Assembly: GCA_016789405.1 (NCBI GenBank)
Contig: JAEUPQ010000040.1
Coordinates: forward strand, 124,001 to 188,000
Source: Lysobacteraceae bacterium
Lineage (GTDB): Bacteria > Pseudomonadota > Gammaproteobacteria > Xanthomonadales > Xanthomonadaceae
Direction of reading: 5' to 3'
Length of the DNA stretch: 64,000 nt
How positions within the stretch are numbered: position 1 is the first letter of the stretch; each line of letters opens with the position of its first letter. The position numbers and the translations under genes were made by a program. This document shows positions 34,761 to 44,321 of this stretch, one piece after another. The notes beneath the pieces are model-generated. The model was not told the origin of the DNA. It saw only the letters and a list, made by a program, of their open reading frames with translations, and searched no databases.

Positions 34761-35546
34761 ATGTTGATCCATTGGCAATTCGACCCGATCGCGCTGCAGG
34801 TCGGTCCGGTCCCGCTGCGCTGGTACGGGCTGCTGTTCGTCGGTGGTTTCTTCATCGGCCAGCGCATCCTCGCGCGCATCTTCCGTCGGGAAGACGTCCC
34901 CGAGCAGCATGCCGACGCACTGCTGATGTACGCACTGATCGGCGCGGTGGTCGGCGCGCGCATCGTCCACTGCCTGTTCTACGAGCCTGATTACTACCTG
35001 TCGAATCCGCTGGCGATCCTGCGCATCTGGGAGGGCGGACTGGCCAGCCATGGTGGCGTGATCGGCGTGGTCGTCGGCATGTGGATGGCCAGCCGCAGGC
35101 TGAAGCTGCCGTTTGCATGGTTGCTGGATCGCATGGCGATCCCCTCGGCGCTGGTCGCCGTGTTCATTCGTGTGGCGAACTTCCTGAATTCCGAAATCGT
35201 CGGCAACCCGACGGGCGGGCAATGGGGCGTGGTGTTCGAGGCAGTCGATGCATTGCCGCGCCATCCGGCGCAGTTGTACGAAGCCTTCGGTTACCTGCTG
35301 ACCTTCTTCGTGTTGCGTGCGATCTACAAACGTCATGGTGCGGAGACGCCGCGCGGCCTGCTGCTGGGCTGGATGCTGGCCCTGGTCTTCGGCGTACGTA
35401 TCCTCGTCGAGTTCGTGAAGACGCCGCAGGCAGCGTACGAAGCAGGGCAACTGATTTCGGTCGGCCAATGGCTGAGCGTGCCTTTCCTGATCCTCGGCAT
35501 CGTGCTGATCGCTCGCGCGCGTCGTCCGGCAACGCTGGGCGCCTGA
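34761..35546 (+). CDS. lgt: Prolipoprotein diacylglyceryl transferase Lgt (copy 2)
   Basis: A second, divergent Lgt of 261 aa. All the key motifs are kept: IWEGGLASHGGVIGVVVGM with the catalytic His, RVANFLNSEIVGNPTGGQW, LPRHPAQLYEAFGY and RILVEFVKTPQAAYEAG. It is 29 residues shorter than copy 1, with a shorter C terminus. The RVANFLNSEIVGN wording differs from the [14 protein letters not shown] of the lgt-thyA-folA copy and is more like Lgt from other phyla. The motifs suggest an active enzyme. It sits 43 bases after the UbiI-type gene and 4 bases before an EamA permease. Confidence 0.93.
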   Translation: MLIHWQFDPIALQVGPVPLRWYGLLFVGGFFIGQRILARIFRREDVPEQHADALLMYALIGAVVGARIVHCLFYEPDYYLSNPLAILRIWEGGLASHGGVIGVVVGMWMASRRLKLPFAWLLDRMAIPSALVAVFIRVANFLNSEIVGNPTGGQWGVVFEAVDALPRHPAQLYEAFGYLLTFFVLRAIYKRHGAETPRGLLLGWMLALVFGVRILVEFVKTPQAAYEAGQLISVGQWLSVPFLILGIVLIARARRPATLGA

Positions 35547-35550
35547 TTCG

Positions 35551-36402
35551 ATGTCGTCGCCCGGTCTGCGGCTGTGGCTCCTGGTCGCGGCCGCGATGCT
35601 GGCGTTTGCCGGGAATTCCGTCCTGTGCCGATTGGCGCTGCGCGACGGCGGCATCGATGCGGCCAGCTTCACGTCCCTGCGGCTGGTGTCCGGTGCGCTC
35701 GTGCTCTGGCTGATCGTTCGCCTGCGCGGCGGTGCGCGTACCGGTGGCGACATGCTGTCGGCGTTCGCACTGTTCGTCTACGCGGCCGGATTTTCCTTCG
35801 CCTATCTGTCGCTCTCGACCGGAACCGGCGCGCTGATCCTGTTCGGCGCGGTGCAGGCGACGATGATCGGTCGCGGGTTGATTTCCGGCGAGCGTCTATC
35901 GCCCGTGCAGTGGTGCGGCCTCGCGCTCGCGATGGCTGGACTGGTCGGGCTTTTGTTGCCTGGCGTCTCCGCGCCTCCGGTGGTCGGCGCCCTGCTGATG
36001 CTCGCCGCCGGTATCGCGTGGGGCGCGTACTCGCTGCGCGGACGCGGCGCCGGTGATGCCATCGCGAAGACCGCCGGCAACTTCCTTCGCGCGGTGCCTT
36101 TCGCGCTCGTGCTGAGCGTGATCATGCTGCGGGATGTCCATGCCGACGCCATCGGCATTGCCTGCGCCCTCGTTTCGGGCGCCCTGACGTCGGGCATCGG
36201 CTACGCCGTCTGGTACACCGCATTGCCGCAGCTGCGTGCGACGAGCGCTGCCACCGTGCAGTTGAGCGTGCCCGCGCTGGCCGCGATCGCCGGTATCGCG
36301 CTACTCGGCGAACCGCCGACCTGGAGGCTCGCGCTGGCAACGCTGGCGATCCTTGGCGGCATCGCGATGGTGGTTCGCGTGCGATCACGCGCGAGGGATT
36401 GA
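35551..36402 (+). CDS. EamA/DMT-superfamily permease
   Basis: A 283-aa inner-membrane protein with ten predicted helices in two EamA halves. The first half begins WLLVAAAMLAFAGNSVLCRL and includes the FSFAYLSLSTGTGALILFGA signature. The second half begins near APPVVGALLMLAAGIAWGAY and ends with PALAAIAGIALLGEPPTWRL. Members export metabolites or amino acids, and the substrate is unknown. It begins 4 bases after the second lgt and converges on rapZ. Confidence 0.9.
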   Translation: MSSPGLRLWLLVAAAMLAFAGNSVLCRLALRDGGIDAASFTSLRLVSGALVLWLIVRLRGGARTGGDMLSAFALFVYAAGFSFAYLSLSTGTGALILFGAVQATMIGRGLISGERLSPVQWCGLALAMAGLVGLLLPGVSAPPVVGALLMLAAGIAWGAYSLRGRGAGDAIAKTAGNFLRAVPFALVLSVIMLRDVHADAIGIACALVSGALTSGIGYAVWYTALPQLRATSAATVQLSVPALAAIAGIALLGEPPTWRLALATLAILGGIAMVVRVRSRARD

Positions 36403-36564
36403 TGGTCGTTGACTTCCGACCCGGGCGACATCGAGACGGACTGCAAGACCGTGGCGCCGTTGCCTGACTGCAGTTGGAAGTTCTCCACGGGTGCCTGCGC
36501 ATCGACGCGCGCTGCGATGCGATGAGTGCCGCTCGCAGACATGTTCCGCTGACGGTGGTGCGCT

Positions 36565-37455
36565 TTATTCCAGCTCCCGGTGATACGTCGCCACCTCGCG
36601 CCAGCCCTTGTCGCGGGCGTGGGCGGCGAGGGTTTCCGCGAGATAGACCGAGCGGTGCTTGCCGCCGGTGCAGCCGAACGCGACGGTGATGTAGCTGCGC
36701 GTGTCCGCCTGGATGCGAGGCATCCAGGTGTCGAGGAATTGGGTGACCTGGGCGACGTACTCGCCGACTTCCGGTTGCGCGGCGAGGTAGTCGCGCACGC
36801 CCTGGTCGCGACCGGACAGTGGACGCAGCTTCGCATCCCAGTGCGGGTTCGGCAGGCAGCGCGCATCGAACACGAAATCGGCGTCTGCGGGCACGCCGCG
36901 CCGGTAGGCGAAGGATTCGAACAGCAGCGAAACAGGCCGTTCAGCGCTCAGGTCGAGTTCGGCGATCACCCGGCGACGCATCTGGTGGACGTTGGTTTCG
37001 CTGGTGTCGATCGTGATGTCCGCCAGCGCGCGCAGCGGCTTGAGCATCCGCCGTTCCAGCGCGATCGCTTCCTGCAGGGTCAGGCCGAGGTGGCTCAGTG
37101 GGTGGCGGCGTCGCGTTTCGGCATAACGCTTGATCAGCACGTCGTCGCTGGCGTCGAAGAACACCAGCTTCGGGTCCAGGCCCAGTTCACCGGCTTTCGA
37201 CAGCAGCGAGGGCAGGGTCGACAGGTCGGTGTTCCGGCTTCGCACGTCGATGCCGACCGCGAGCTTGGGCGGCAGGTCGTTCTTGCCGGTGGCGCTGCGC
37301 ACGAATTCGGGCAGCAACTCGGCCGGCAGGTTGTCGACGCAGTAGAAATCCAGGTCTTCGAAGGTGTGCAGCGCGATCGATTTTCCGCTGCCCGACATGC
37401 CGCTGATGATGATCAGCTTCGGGTTCGCAGCGACGCGCTCGGCATCGGGGCTCAT
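36565..37455 (-). CDS. rapZ: RNase adapter protein RapZ
   Basis: A 296-aa P-loop protein. E. coli RapZ delivers the sRNA GlmZ to RNase E and so controls GlmS and UDP-GlcNAc supply; homologues also bind nucleotides. Walker A is [19 protein letters not shown] and the C-terminal sensor domain has [19 protein letters not shown]. The start [13 protein letters not shown] overlaps the hprK stop by 4 bases. In related genomes the genes for EIIA, HPr and enzyme I usually follow. Here an intergenic gap and a convergent permease follow. Confidence 0.95.
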   Translation of the reverse strand: MSPDAERVAANPKLIIISGMSGSGKSIALHTFEDLDFYCVDNLPAELLPEFVRSATGKNDLPPKLAVGIDVRSRNTDLSTLPSLLSKAGELGLDPKLVFFDASDDVLIKRYAETRRRHPLSHLGLTLQEAIALERRMLKPLRALADITIDTSETNVHQMRRRVIAELDLSAERPVSLLFESFAYRRGVPADADFVFDARCLPNPHWDAKLRPLSGRDQGVRDYLAAQPEVGEYVAQVTQFLDTWMPRIQADTRSYITVAFGCTGGKHRSVYLAETLAAHARDKGWREVATYHRELE

Positions 37456-38399
37456 TCCGCGCGCTCCAGGAAATGCGAGTGACGCGCCATGAAGGCCGCC
37501 GCCGGGTCCACGCCCTTGATGCGCAGGATGTGTGCGCGCGCCGCCGCTTCGGTGAGTACGGCGAGGTTGCGGCCGGGCATCACCGGCAGGGTGATCATCG
37601 GCACGTCGAGATCGAGCACGCGGCGCGAGCCGAGGTCGCCGGTCAGGCGTTCGATGCCGGTCGCCTGCGGTTCGAGGTGCGGACGCGTGAGGTGCACGAT
37701 CAGGCGCAGGTACTTGTTCCGCTTGACGGCGGTGTCGCCGAACATCTGGCGCACGTTGAGGATGCCCAGGCCGCGGACTTCCAGAAGGTCCTGGAGCAGG
37801 TCCGGGCAGGCGCCATCGAGCACGTCAGGTGCGATCTGGGTGAATTCCGGCGCGTCGTCGGCAACGAGGCGATGGCCGCGCGTCACCAGTTCCAGCGCGA
37901 GTTCGCTCTTGCCTGCTCCCGATTCGCCGGTGATGAGCACGCCGATCGAGTAGATCTCCATGAACACGCCATGCACGGTGAGGCGAGGCGCGAGCTTGCG
38001 TGCGAGGTGGTACTGCACGTGGTTGAACAGTTCGTGGCCGCGACGCGGCGAGCACCACAGCGGTGTGTCTGATTCCTCTGCCGCGGCGCGCAGGTCCTCG
38101 GGGCAGGGCTGGCTCTTGCTGATCACCATCGCCAGCGGGCGGAACTGGATGATCTTCTCGATCGTTTCCCAGCGCTGGCGCGCATCGAGCGCATCCAGCC
38201 ATGCCAGTTCCTCGGTGCCCAGGATCTGCACCTTGTTCGGGTAGATGATGTTCAGGTAGCCGGCGAGGGACGGCCGACGGGCGACGGTATCGACGGCCTC
38301 GAGCAGGCGTTCCTGCCCGCGCTGTCCCGCCACCCAGCGCAGGCCCAGGCGTTCGTGCAGTTGGTCGAACAGGTCGCGGGCGCTGATGCTGGCATTCAT
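37452..38399 (-). CDS. hprK: HPr kinase/phosphorylase HprK
   Basis: Bifunctional enzyme that phosphorylates HPr on Ser46 with ATP and removes the phosphate again. The 315-aa length is typical. The P-loop is [19 protein letters not shown], followed by [15 protein letters not shown], the HprK signature [17 protein letters not shown] and the K3-loop region [16 protein letters not shown]. The start [14 protein letters not shown] at 38399 is preferred to a 28-codon extension that lacks family similarity. In proteobacteria it usually controls a non-transport PTS. Its HPr substrate is not encoded in the window. Confidence 0.95.
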   Translation of the reverse strand: MNASISARDLFDQLHERLGLRWVAGQRGQERLLEAVDTVARRPSLAGYLNIIYPNKVQILGTEELAWLDALDARQRWETIEKIIQFRPLAMVISKSQPCPEDLRAAAEESDTPLWCSPRRGHELFNHVQYHLARKLAPRLTVHGVFMEIYSIGVLITGESGAGKSELALELVTRGHRLVADDAPEFTQIAPDVLDGACPDLLQDLLEVRGLGILNVRQMFGDTAVKRNKYLRLIVHLTRPHLEPQATGIERLTGDLGSRRVLDLDVPMITLPVMPGRNLAVLTEAAARAHILRIKGVDPAAAFMARHSHFLERAE

Positions 38400-38525
38400 G
38401 TCGGATGGGGCGATCGAGTGGGTGTGGAGAGCGGGCGTGGACAAGAGAACGACCGCGGCGATGCGCGACGGGTGTCGCTGCATCGAACCGCGGTCGTTTG
38501 TGGAAGTGGCGCGACGCTCAGCGGA

Positions 38526-38855
38526 TCAGCCGGCGTCTCCCAACTGTGCGAGGCCTTCGCCGCGGTGATGATCGACCATCTTTTCCTTGTGCTTCAAGAG
38601 CAGGCGATCGAGCTTGTCGGCGAGGAGGTCGATGGCAGCGTACATGTCCTGGCCATTCGCGTCGGCGTGCAGGGTACGGCCGGAGATGTGGATGGTGGCT
38701 TCCGCGCAGTGCTGGGGCTTGTTGATGCTGAGCTGGGTGCGGACGGTGTCCATCGGGTGTTCGAAATGCCGACCGAGTCGCGCGAGCTTGGTTTCGACGT
38801 AGTCGCGCAGGGCGGGAGTGACTTCGAGCTGGTGGCCGTGGGTTTCGATACGCAT
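38526..38855 (-). CDS. hpf: Ribosome hibernation-promoting factor HPF
   Basis: A 109-aa short-form HPF/YfiA protein that binds 30S subunits in stationary phase and promotes 100S dimers. The family start MRIETHGHQLEVTPALRDYV is followed by KLARLGRHFEHPMDTVRTQL and QDMYAAIDLLADKLDRLLLK. A strong AGAGGA site lies 5 bases before ATG 38855. It follows rpoN by 255 bases, the largest gap in this block, which probably contains its own promoter; I could not find a sigma-54 motif there. Confidence 0.95.
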   Translation of the reverse strand: MRIETHGHQLEVTPALRDYVETKLARLGRHFEHPMDTVRTQLSINKPQHCAEATIHISGRTLHADANGQDMYAAIDLLADKLDRLLLKHKEKMVDHHRGEGLAQLGDAG

Positions 38856-39110
38856 CGACGGTGTCCTCTTGATGCCGGGCCTGGGCGCGCATCGCGGCGT
38901 GGGGCCCGGACGGCCACTGCCGTGATGCCGACGACACCCTGTTCCGGCACCGTCGTACCGGGAGAGATCGGGCCCGTGGGCTTCGATTGCAAGGCCCTGT
39001 CGCGCCCGAACCGTCCCTCGACCACAGAGTACCCCAGCAGCGGGGCTGTGCAAGTGTGGATTGCCGTGATTTCCGATCGTGATCAGGCTTGCGGTCACGT
39101 ATGCGCGTGA

Positions 39111-40562
39111 TCAGGCGATCCGCACGCGCTCATGCGAGGCGGGTATGTTCATCGCCTCGCGATATTTCGCGACGGTGCGCCGCGCCACCGGCACGCCCGA
39201 TGCCTTCAGCGTGTCGGCGAGCTTGGCGTCCGAAAGCGGCTTGCGCGGGTTCTCGGCTTCGATCAGTCGTTTGATCATCGACTGGATCGCCGTGCTGGAT
39301 GTTTCGCCACCTTCGTCGCTGCCGACGCCCGATGCGAAGAAGCTGCGAAGCGGCAGGGTGCCTCGCGGTGTCATCGCGTATTTGCGCGCGATCGCGCGCG
39401 AAACCGTCGATTCGTGCAGCCCGACTTCGGCGGCGACTTCGCGCAATGTCAGCGGACGCAGCGCCTGTTCGCCGAATTCGAGGTAGCCGGACTGCTGGCG
39501 GATCAGGCAGCGGACGACCTTCAGCAGGGTGTCGCCGCGCGCTTCGAGGTGTTTCAGCAGCCAGCGGGCCTCCTGCAGACGCCCTCGCAGATAGCTGGCA
39601 TCGCTGCTGTTCGCGCGCTGGATCATGCTTTCATAGCCGCGATGAATGGTCAGCCGGGTGTGGCTGCCCGCGAGCGCGGTCCGCCACATGCCCTGGTAGC
39701 GCCAGATCACGCAGTCGGGGGTGATGTAGGTGTCCGCGCTCATGCCGCCGACCTGCGATCCGGGGCGCGGGTCCAGCGAGCGGACAAGGTGCAGTGCCAC
39801 GGCGACGTCGTCCGCAGGCGCCGACAATTCGTGGGCAAGGCCGTCTGCACCGATCTTCGGCAGCCGTTCCAGCGGCCCGGCCACGACACGCAGCGCCAAT
39901 GCCTTGCCGGGCGTGTCGTCGGACATCGCCTCGATCTGCAGGCTCAGGCATTCGCGCAGATCGCGTGCGCCCACGCCCAGGGGGTCGAAGCGCTGGATCT
40001 GGCGCAGCACGGCGATGATTTCGGCTTCGCTCGCCTCGATTTCGGGAAGCAGCGCCTGTGCGATCTCCTCCAGCGGTTCGCGCAGGTAGCCATCGTCCTC
40101 GATCGCGTCGATGAGCGTCGCACCGATCTGCATGTCGCGGGCCGACAGGCGGGTCAGCCGGAGTTGCCAGGACAGGTGCTCGTGCAGCGAGTCGGTATGG
40201 ACGATGCGGTCCATCGGGTCCTGGCCGTCCTCATCGCCGCCCGAGCCACTGCCGTTGCCGGTGCTGGTCGTGTTCCAGCTGTCCGGAGGCTCCCAGTCGG
40301 CCTGGTCACTGTCGATGGGCGTGTCGGGGGCATCCTCGGCGGCTGGTGCCGGCGCTTCCGGTGTCGGTATTTCGGGCATGCCCTCGGGGGCGTCCGGCGC
40401 GGACTCGGTCTCGTCCCAGTCCAGCAGTGGATTGCTTTCGACTGCGGTGGAGATCTCCGCTTCCAGCTCGAGGGACGACAGCTGCAACAGATGCAAGGCC
40501 TGACGCAGTTGCGGCGTCAGGACCAGTTGCTGCCCGAGCGATGTCTGCAGGCGAGGCTTCAT
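39111..40562 (-). CDS. rpoN: RNA polymerase sigma-54 factor RpoN
   Basis: Sigma factor for -24/-12 promoters that need enhancer-binding ATPases, 483 aa. Region I (SLGQQLVLTPQLRQALHLLQ) and its Gln/Leu-rich helices are at the N terminus. Acidic region II follows (residues about 50-110, rich in Asp, Glu and Pro). Region III ends with the HTH (LREVAAEVGLHESTVSRAIA) and the RpoN box ARRTVAKYREAM near residue 465. It lies 140 bases after lptB in the lpt block, as in most gammaproteobacteria. Confidence 0.97.
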   Translation of the reverse strand: MKPRLQTSLGQQLVLTPQLRQALHLLQLSSLELEAEISTAVESNPLLDWDETESAPDAPEGMPEIPTPEAPAPAAEDAPDTPIDSDQADWEPPDSWNTTSTGNGSGSGGDEDGQDPMDRIVHTDSLHEHLSWQLRLTRLSARDMQIGATLIDAIEDDGYLREPLEEIAQALLPEIEASEAEIIAVLRQIQRFDPLGVGARDLRECLSLQIEAMSDDTPGKALALRVVAGPLERLPKIGADGLAHELSAPADDVAVALHLVRSLDPRPGSQVGGMSADTYITPDCVIWRYQGMWRTALAGSHTRLTIHRGYESMIQRANSSDASYLRGRLQEARWLLKHLEARGDTLLKVVRCLIRQQSGYLEFGEQALRPLTLREVAAEVGLHESTVSRAIARKYAMTPRGTLPLRSFFASGVGSDEGGETSSTAIQSMIKRLIEAENPRKPLSDAKLADTLKASGVPVARRTVAKYREAMNIPASHERVRIA

Positions 40563-40702
40563 GTCCCTATGGTAGTGCGATCCCGTCGCTTGGCGCGATC
40601 CTTGCGTAATGATTTTTCTGAGACGCCGCTCGCGGTTTTCCGTGCGCCCTTCGCCGTGTCGCGCGATCGCGGCGAACCCGTCCCAGCGTCGTTGCGAGGA
40701 CC

Positions 40703-41422
40703 TTACAGCGTGAAGGTGTCGCCGAGGTAGACGCGGCGCACGTCCTGATTGGCCAGCAGCGATTCCGGCGCACCCTGCGCGAGCACCGCTCCTTCGCTGA
40801 GGATGTAGGCGCGGTCGCAGATGCCCAGCGTTTCGCGCACGCTGTGGTCGGTGATCAATACGCCGATGCCGCGGTTCTTGAGATGGCGGATGATCCGCTG
40901 GATCTCGCCGACCGAAATCGGGTCGACGCCAGCGAAGGGTTCGTCGAGCAGCATCAGCCTCGGTTTCGCGGCCAGCGCGCGGGCGATTTCCACGCGACGC
41001 CTCTCACCACCTGACAGGCTCGCGCCGATCTGGTCCGCGACATGCGCGACCTGCAGTTCGTCGAGGAGGCTTTCCAGTTCGCGTTCGCGCGTGGCGCGAT
41101 TCAGGTCGGGGCGCAGTTCGAGCACCAGTCGCAGGTTGTCCGCGACGGTGAGCTTGCGGAACACCGATGGCTCCTGCGGCAGGTATCCCACGCCGCGCTT
41201 GGCGCGGGCGTACATCGGCTCGCCGGTGATGTCGTGGCCGTCCAGCACGATGCGTCCGGCATCGGCCGGCACGAGGCCGACGATCATGTAGAAGCAGGTG
41301 GTCTTGCCGGCGCCGTTCGGTCCGAGCAGGCCGACGACTTCCCCTGCATCGAGGCGCAGGCCGAAATTGCGGACGACTTCGCGGGACTTGTAGCGCTTGC
41401 GCAGCCCTTCGGCGACCAGCAT
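40703..41422 (-). CDS. lptB: LPS export ABC ATPase LptB
   Basis: ATPase of the LptB2FG complex that extracts LPS from the inner membrane, 239 aa. Walker A is [19 protein letters not shown], the Q-loop region is [15 protein letters not shown], the signature is [16 protein letters not shown], Walker B is [18 protein letters not shown] and the switch is LITDHSVRE. Its ATG overlaps the lptA stop by one base (TGATG). LptF and LptG are not in the window. Confidence 0.97.
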   Translation of the reverse strand: MLVAEGLRKRYKSREVVRNFGLRLDAGEVVGLLGPNGAGKTTCFYMIVGLVPADAGRIVLDGHDITGEPMYARAKRGVGYLPQEPSVFRKLTVADNLRLVLELRPDLNRATRERELESLLDELQVAHVADQIGASLSGGERRRVEIARALAAKPRLMLLDEPFAGVDPISVGEIQRIIRHLKNRGIGVLITDHSVRETLGICDRAYILSEGAVLAQGAPESLLANQDVRRVYLGDTFTL

Positions 41423-41982
41423 CAGGGCTTGCCCTGGGTGGCGGGCTTCGCCTGGGCGGTCTTGGGCAGGATGCGCAGCGTCACGGGGCCGTTGCCTTCG
41501 CCGCCGCTCTCCACGCGACCGGTCTTCAGGTCGTAGGTCATCTTCTGGCCGCTGGTGCTGCCGCGCGCAGTGCTGACGGTGTAGTTGCCGGTGAGCACGA
41601 TCACGTCGGTGCCCATGTCGTAGTCGATGCGGTCGGCTTTCGCGGTCATCCAGGTGCCGTCGTCCATCTGCTGCTTGAGCTGGGCCTGGCTGCCGGTGAG
41701 CACGGCACGGACGACGTCGCCGCCGCGCTGGTGGATGTCGGCGCGCGCGGCCTGGATGTCGAGCGTGCCCTGGGAGATGGTCACGCCGCCGGACAGCACG
41801 TTCACGCTGTTGCCGTCGAGGGTGCCTTCCTGACGGCCGGCCTTGATGTCCATCGGCTGGTTGCGATCGGTGCCGCGCGCCCAGGCGGCCGCAGGCAGCG
41901 TGACGGCGACGACGACCAGCGCCGAGAGCAGGGCTCTGCGCGCGACGAAGGAAGCGTGGGTCTTAGCGACGGGCTGGGACAT
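41422..41982 (-). CDS. lptA: Periplasmic LPS transport protein LptA
   Basis: Bridge protein of the Lpt machine that carries LPS across the periplasm, 186 aa. A signal peptide ([20 protein letters not shown]) precedes the OstA beta-jellyroll ([60 protein letters not shown]). The start [12 protein letters not shown] at 41982 lies inside lptC (20-base overlap), while the longer open frame antedates it by 23 codons without similarity. It is coupled to lptB. Confidence 0.95.
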   Translation of the reverse strand: MSQPVAKTHASFVARRALLSALVVVAVTLPAAAWARGTDRNQPMDIKAGRQEGTLDGNSVNVLSGGVTISQGTLDIQAARADIHQRGGDVVRAVLTGSQAQLKQQMDDGTWMTAKADRIDYDMGTDVIVLTGNYTVSTARGSTSGQKMTYDLKTGRVESGGEGNGPVTLRILPKTAQAKPATQGKP

Positions 41983-42523
41983 AGCGGGTATTGACCTCGG
42001 ATCGGAACACGTATTTTTTCGTGGCCGTGGACACCGCAAAGCCGCGCCCACTGAGTATAGAGCCGGGCTGGACGATGGTCATCACGTCGTCGGTTTCGGC
42101 ATGGTTCCTGCGTGGATACACCCGCAGGGTCTCGGTATTCATCGTCACCGGTCGCACCGTCGCGGCCGGGCTGTTGGCCTTGACCTCGCCGGAGAGACGG
42201 ATTTCCTCCTGGTCGGCACTGACCCAGCCCTGCTTCGAGCGGATTTCCCAATGCTGGCCTTCCGCATTCGGAATCAGGAACAGCGGTGTCGCCAGGGACA
42301 TGGTGGCGTCGTCTGGCCGGCGTTCAAGGCGCGGGGCACGCAGGGTGAACGATTCCTTGCCTTCCCCGTTCAGCGCGGTCAGCTCGAAATCGTGCAGGAC
42401 ATAGTCGGGGCGGTTGTCGGCGACACGTACCTGGGCCACCGGCCGTTGCTGGCGCCACACGGCCCAGCCCGCGGCCAGCGCGCCGAGCGACAGCAGCAGG
42501 ATCGCGATCGCGCGCCAGCTCAC
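41963..42523 (-). CDS. lptC: LPS export protein LptC
   Basis: Bitopic inner-membrane protein that passes LPS from LptFG to LptA, 186 aa. One N-terminal membrane helix (WRAIAILLLSLGALAAGWAV) is followed by the periplasmic jellyroll (PDYVLHDFELTALNGEGKES; WEIRSKQGWVSADQEEIRLS). The start is GTG at 42523, overlapping the kdsC stop (GTGA). An upstream methionine would lie in kdsC's frame region and adds a charged, non-conserved stretch. It overlaps lptA by 20 bases. Confidence 0.93.
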   Translation of the reverse strand: MSWRAIAILLLSLGALAAGWAVWRQQRPVAQVRVADNRPDYVLHDFELTALNGEGKESFTLRAPRLERRPDDATMSLATPLFLIPNAEGQHWEIRSKQGWVSADQEEIRLSGEVKANSPAATVRPVTMNTETLRVYPRRNHAETDDVMTIVQPGSILSGRGFAVSTATKKYVFRSEVNTRYVPARR

Positions 42524-43122
42524 GACACCTCCCCGCGCACGGTGGGCGGCAGCGGATCGTCGATCCGGCCCTGCGCGGCGAGCAGCAGATCGCACAGCTC
42601 GCGCGCGGCGCCCTTGCCGGCCTTGGCCACGGTCAGCAGTTCGGCCCCGGCTGCAGTCAGTGCATGCGCATTGCCGGGTGCGACCGACAGGCCGACGGCG
42701 CGCATCGCCGGCAGGTCGGGCAGGTCATCGCCCATGAAGCAGGCGAGTCCGATGTCGATGCCCAGCTCCGCGCACAGCGCGTGCACGCAGGCGAGCTTGT
42801 CCTTCACGCCGATGTGGCAGCGCACGCCCAGTTCCCGCGCGCGCCGTTCGGCGACGGGGCTGTTTCGCGCGGTGATGAATGCAACCTCGATCCCGTGCTG
42901 GCGCAGCAGCACGATGCCCTGGCCGTCGTGCACATGGAAACTCTTGGTTTCTCGACCGTCGGAATCCAGGGTCAGGCGGCCGTCGGTGAGCGTGCCGTCG
43001 ACATCGAAACAGACCAGGCGGATGTTGCCGGCGCGGGCCATCAGGGCGTGGTCGCCGGCGGCACGGCGGGCGAGGGGGAGGCTGTCCATCGAAGCGTCGA
43101 TCGTCGCGTTCCCCATGTTCAC
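42520..43122 (-). CDS. kdsC: Kdo-8-phosphate phosphatase KdsC
   Basis: HAD phosphatase that releases Kdo from Kdo-8-phosphate for LPS inner-core synthesis, 200 aa. Motif I is LVCFDVDGTLTDGRL with the nucleophile Asp, followed by the tetramer-type motif VHDGQGIVLLRQHGIEVAFI, SPVAERRARELGV, and motif III CFMGDDLPDLPAM. The start MNMGNATID overlaps the kdsD stop by 4 bases; the first 30 residues are not conserved. It functions directly after KdsD and KdsA in the pathway. Confidence 0.95.
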   Translation of the reverse strand: MNMGNATIDASMDSLPLARRAAGDHALMARAGNIRLVCFDVDGTLTDGRLTLDSDGRETKSFHVHDGQGIVLLRQHGIEVAFITARNSPVAERRARELGVRCHIGVKDKLACVHALCAELGIDIGLACFMGDDLPDLPAMRAVGLSVAPGNAHALTAAGAELLTVAKAGKGAARELCDLLLAAQGRIDDPLPPTVRGEVS

Positions 43123-44147
43123 ACCACCCGCGCGCGGAGCAGGTCGTGGATGTTCAGTGCGCCGACCACGCGGCGTTCGCCGTCGATCACGAGCAGTGCG
43201 TTGATCTTGCGGGTTTCCATCAGCTGCGCAGCTTCCACGGCCAGCGCATCGGCGTCGATCGTCACCGGCGTGCGGGTCATGAGGTGTTCGATCCGCGTGC
43301 TGTGCACGTCGGTTGCGGGGTCGGCCAGCGAGCGGCGCAGGTCGCCGTCCGTGTAGAGGCCCAGCAGGCGGCGATCGGCGTCCACCACGGCGGTCATGCC
43401 CAGCCGCTTGCGGCTCATTTCCAGCAGGGCGTCGCCGAGGGTGGCGTCCGGGCCGACGGCCGGGATCTCGTCGCCGGCGTGCATCACGTCGGCGATATGC
43501 AGCAGCAGGCGGCGGCCCAGGGCACCGGCGGGGTGCGAGCGCGCGAAGTCGTCGGACGTGAAGCCGCGGGCTTCCAGCAGGGCCACGGCGAGGGCGTCGC
43601 CCATGGCCAGCGAGGCGGTGGTGCTGGCCGTCGGCGCGAGTGCGAGCGGACAGGCCTCGGCCGGCACGCTGACGTCCAGGTGCAGGTCCGACTCACGGGC
43701 GAGGGTCGATTGGGCGCGGCCGGTCATCGCGATCAACGTGTTGCCCTGGCGCTTGAGCACCGGCAGCAGCATGAGGATTTCGTCGGATTCGCCGGAGTAG
43801 GACAGGGCCAGGACCACGTCGCGATCGGTGATCATGCCCAGGTCGCCATGCCCGGCTTCACCGGGATGGACGTAGAAGGCCGGGGTGCCGGTGGAGGCGA
43901 GGGTGGCGGCGATCTTGCGCGCCACATGGCCGGACTTGCCCATGCCGAGGCAGACGATGCGGCCAGGACAGGCCAGCATCGCCCGGCAGGCAGCCGAGAA
44001 CTGGCCGTCGATGCGGGCGGAGACCGCCGCGAGCCCGTCGCGTTCGACCTCGAACACCCGCCTGCCGCTGGCGGCGAGTGCGTCGTCGTCGAGCGCCGTG
44101 CCGTCGAAAGCAGCCGCGGGCGATGTGGATGGTGTGGCGTTCGCCAT
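43119..44147 (-). CDS. kdsD: Arabinose-5-phosphate isomerase KdsD
   Basis: Converts ribulose 5-phosphate to arabinose 5-phosphate, the first step of Kdo synthesis; 342 aa. An N-terminal SIS sugar isomerase domain (RIVCLGMGKSGHVARKIAAT; TPAFYVHPGEAGHGDLGMI; LALSYSGESDEIL) is followed by two CBS domains (GDALLEMSRKRLGMTAVVDA; LMTRTPVTIDADALAVEAAQ). It heads the leftward kdsD-kdsC-lptCAB-rpoN block and diverges from ibaG-murA across 174 bases. Confidence 0.96.
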   Translation of the reverse strand: MANATPSTSPAAAFDGTALDDDALAASGRRVFEVERDGLAAVSARIDGQFSAACRAMLACPGRIVCLGMGKSGHVARKIAATLASTGTPAFYVHPGEAGHGDLGMITDRDVVLALSYSGESDEILMLLPVLKRQGNTLIAMTGRAQSTLARESDLHLDVSVPAEACPLALAPTASTTASLAMGDALAVALLEARGFTSDDFARSHPAGALGRRLLLHIADVMHAGDEIPAVGPDATLGDALLEMSRKRLGMTAVVDADRRLLGLYTDGDLRRSLADPATDVHSTRIEHLMTRTPVTIDADALAVEAAQLMETRKINALLVIDGERRVVGALNIHDLLRARVV

Positions 44148-44321
44148 TGGGGAGCCGGCGGCTTTCCGTTACGCTAGTCGGCCAATTCTACGCACCCGCG
44201 TTCAGGTTTGCCCGCACGGGCGATGAATGCCGGTCTTCCCCTCCGAATCGAGGACGTTGCCCGCGCGATGCCGGCCCCGGCCGCTGCGGCTCCGCCTCCC
44301 GAACCTTCCGGTGCCCCACCC

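Noticed and set aside
38400-38483. 28-codon N-terminal extension of hprK
   Set aside because: The extension is a signal-like hydrophobic stretch that does not fit a cytosolic HPr kinase; [11 protein letters not shown] is the family start.
38856-39110. Sigma-54 promoter upstream of hpf
   Set aside because: I looked for a TGGCAC-N5-TTGC pattern in the rpoN-hpf gap on the coding strand and found none.
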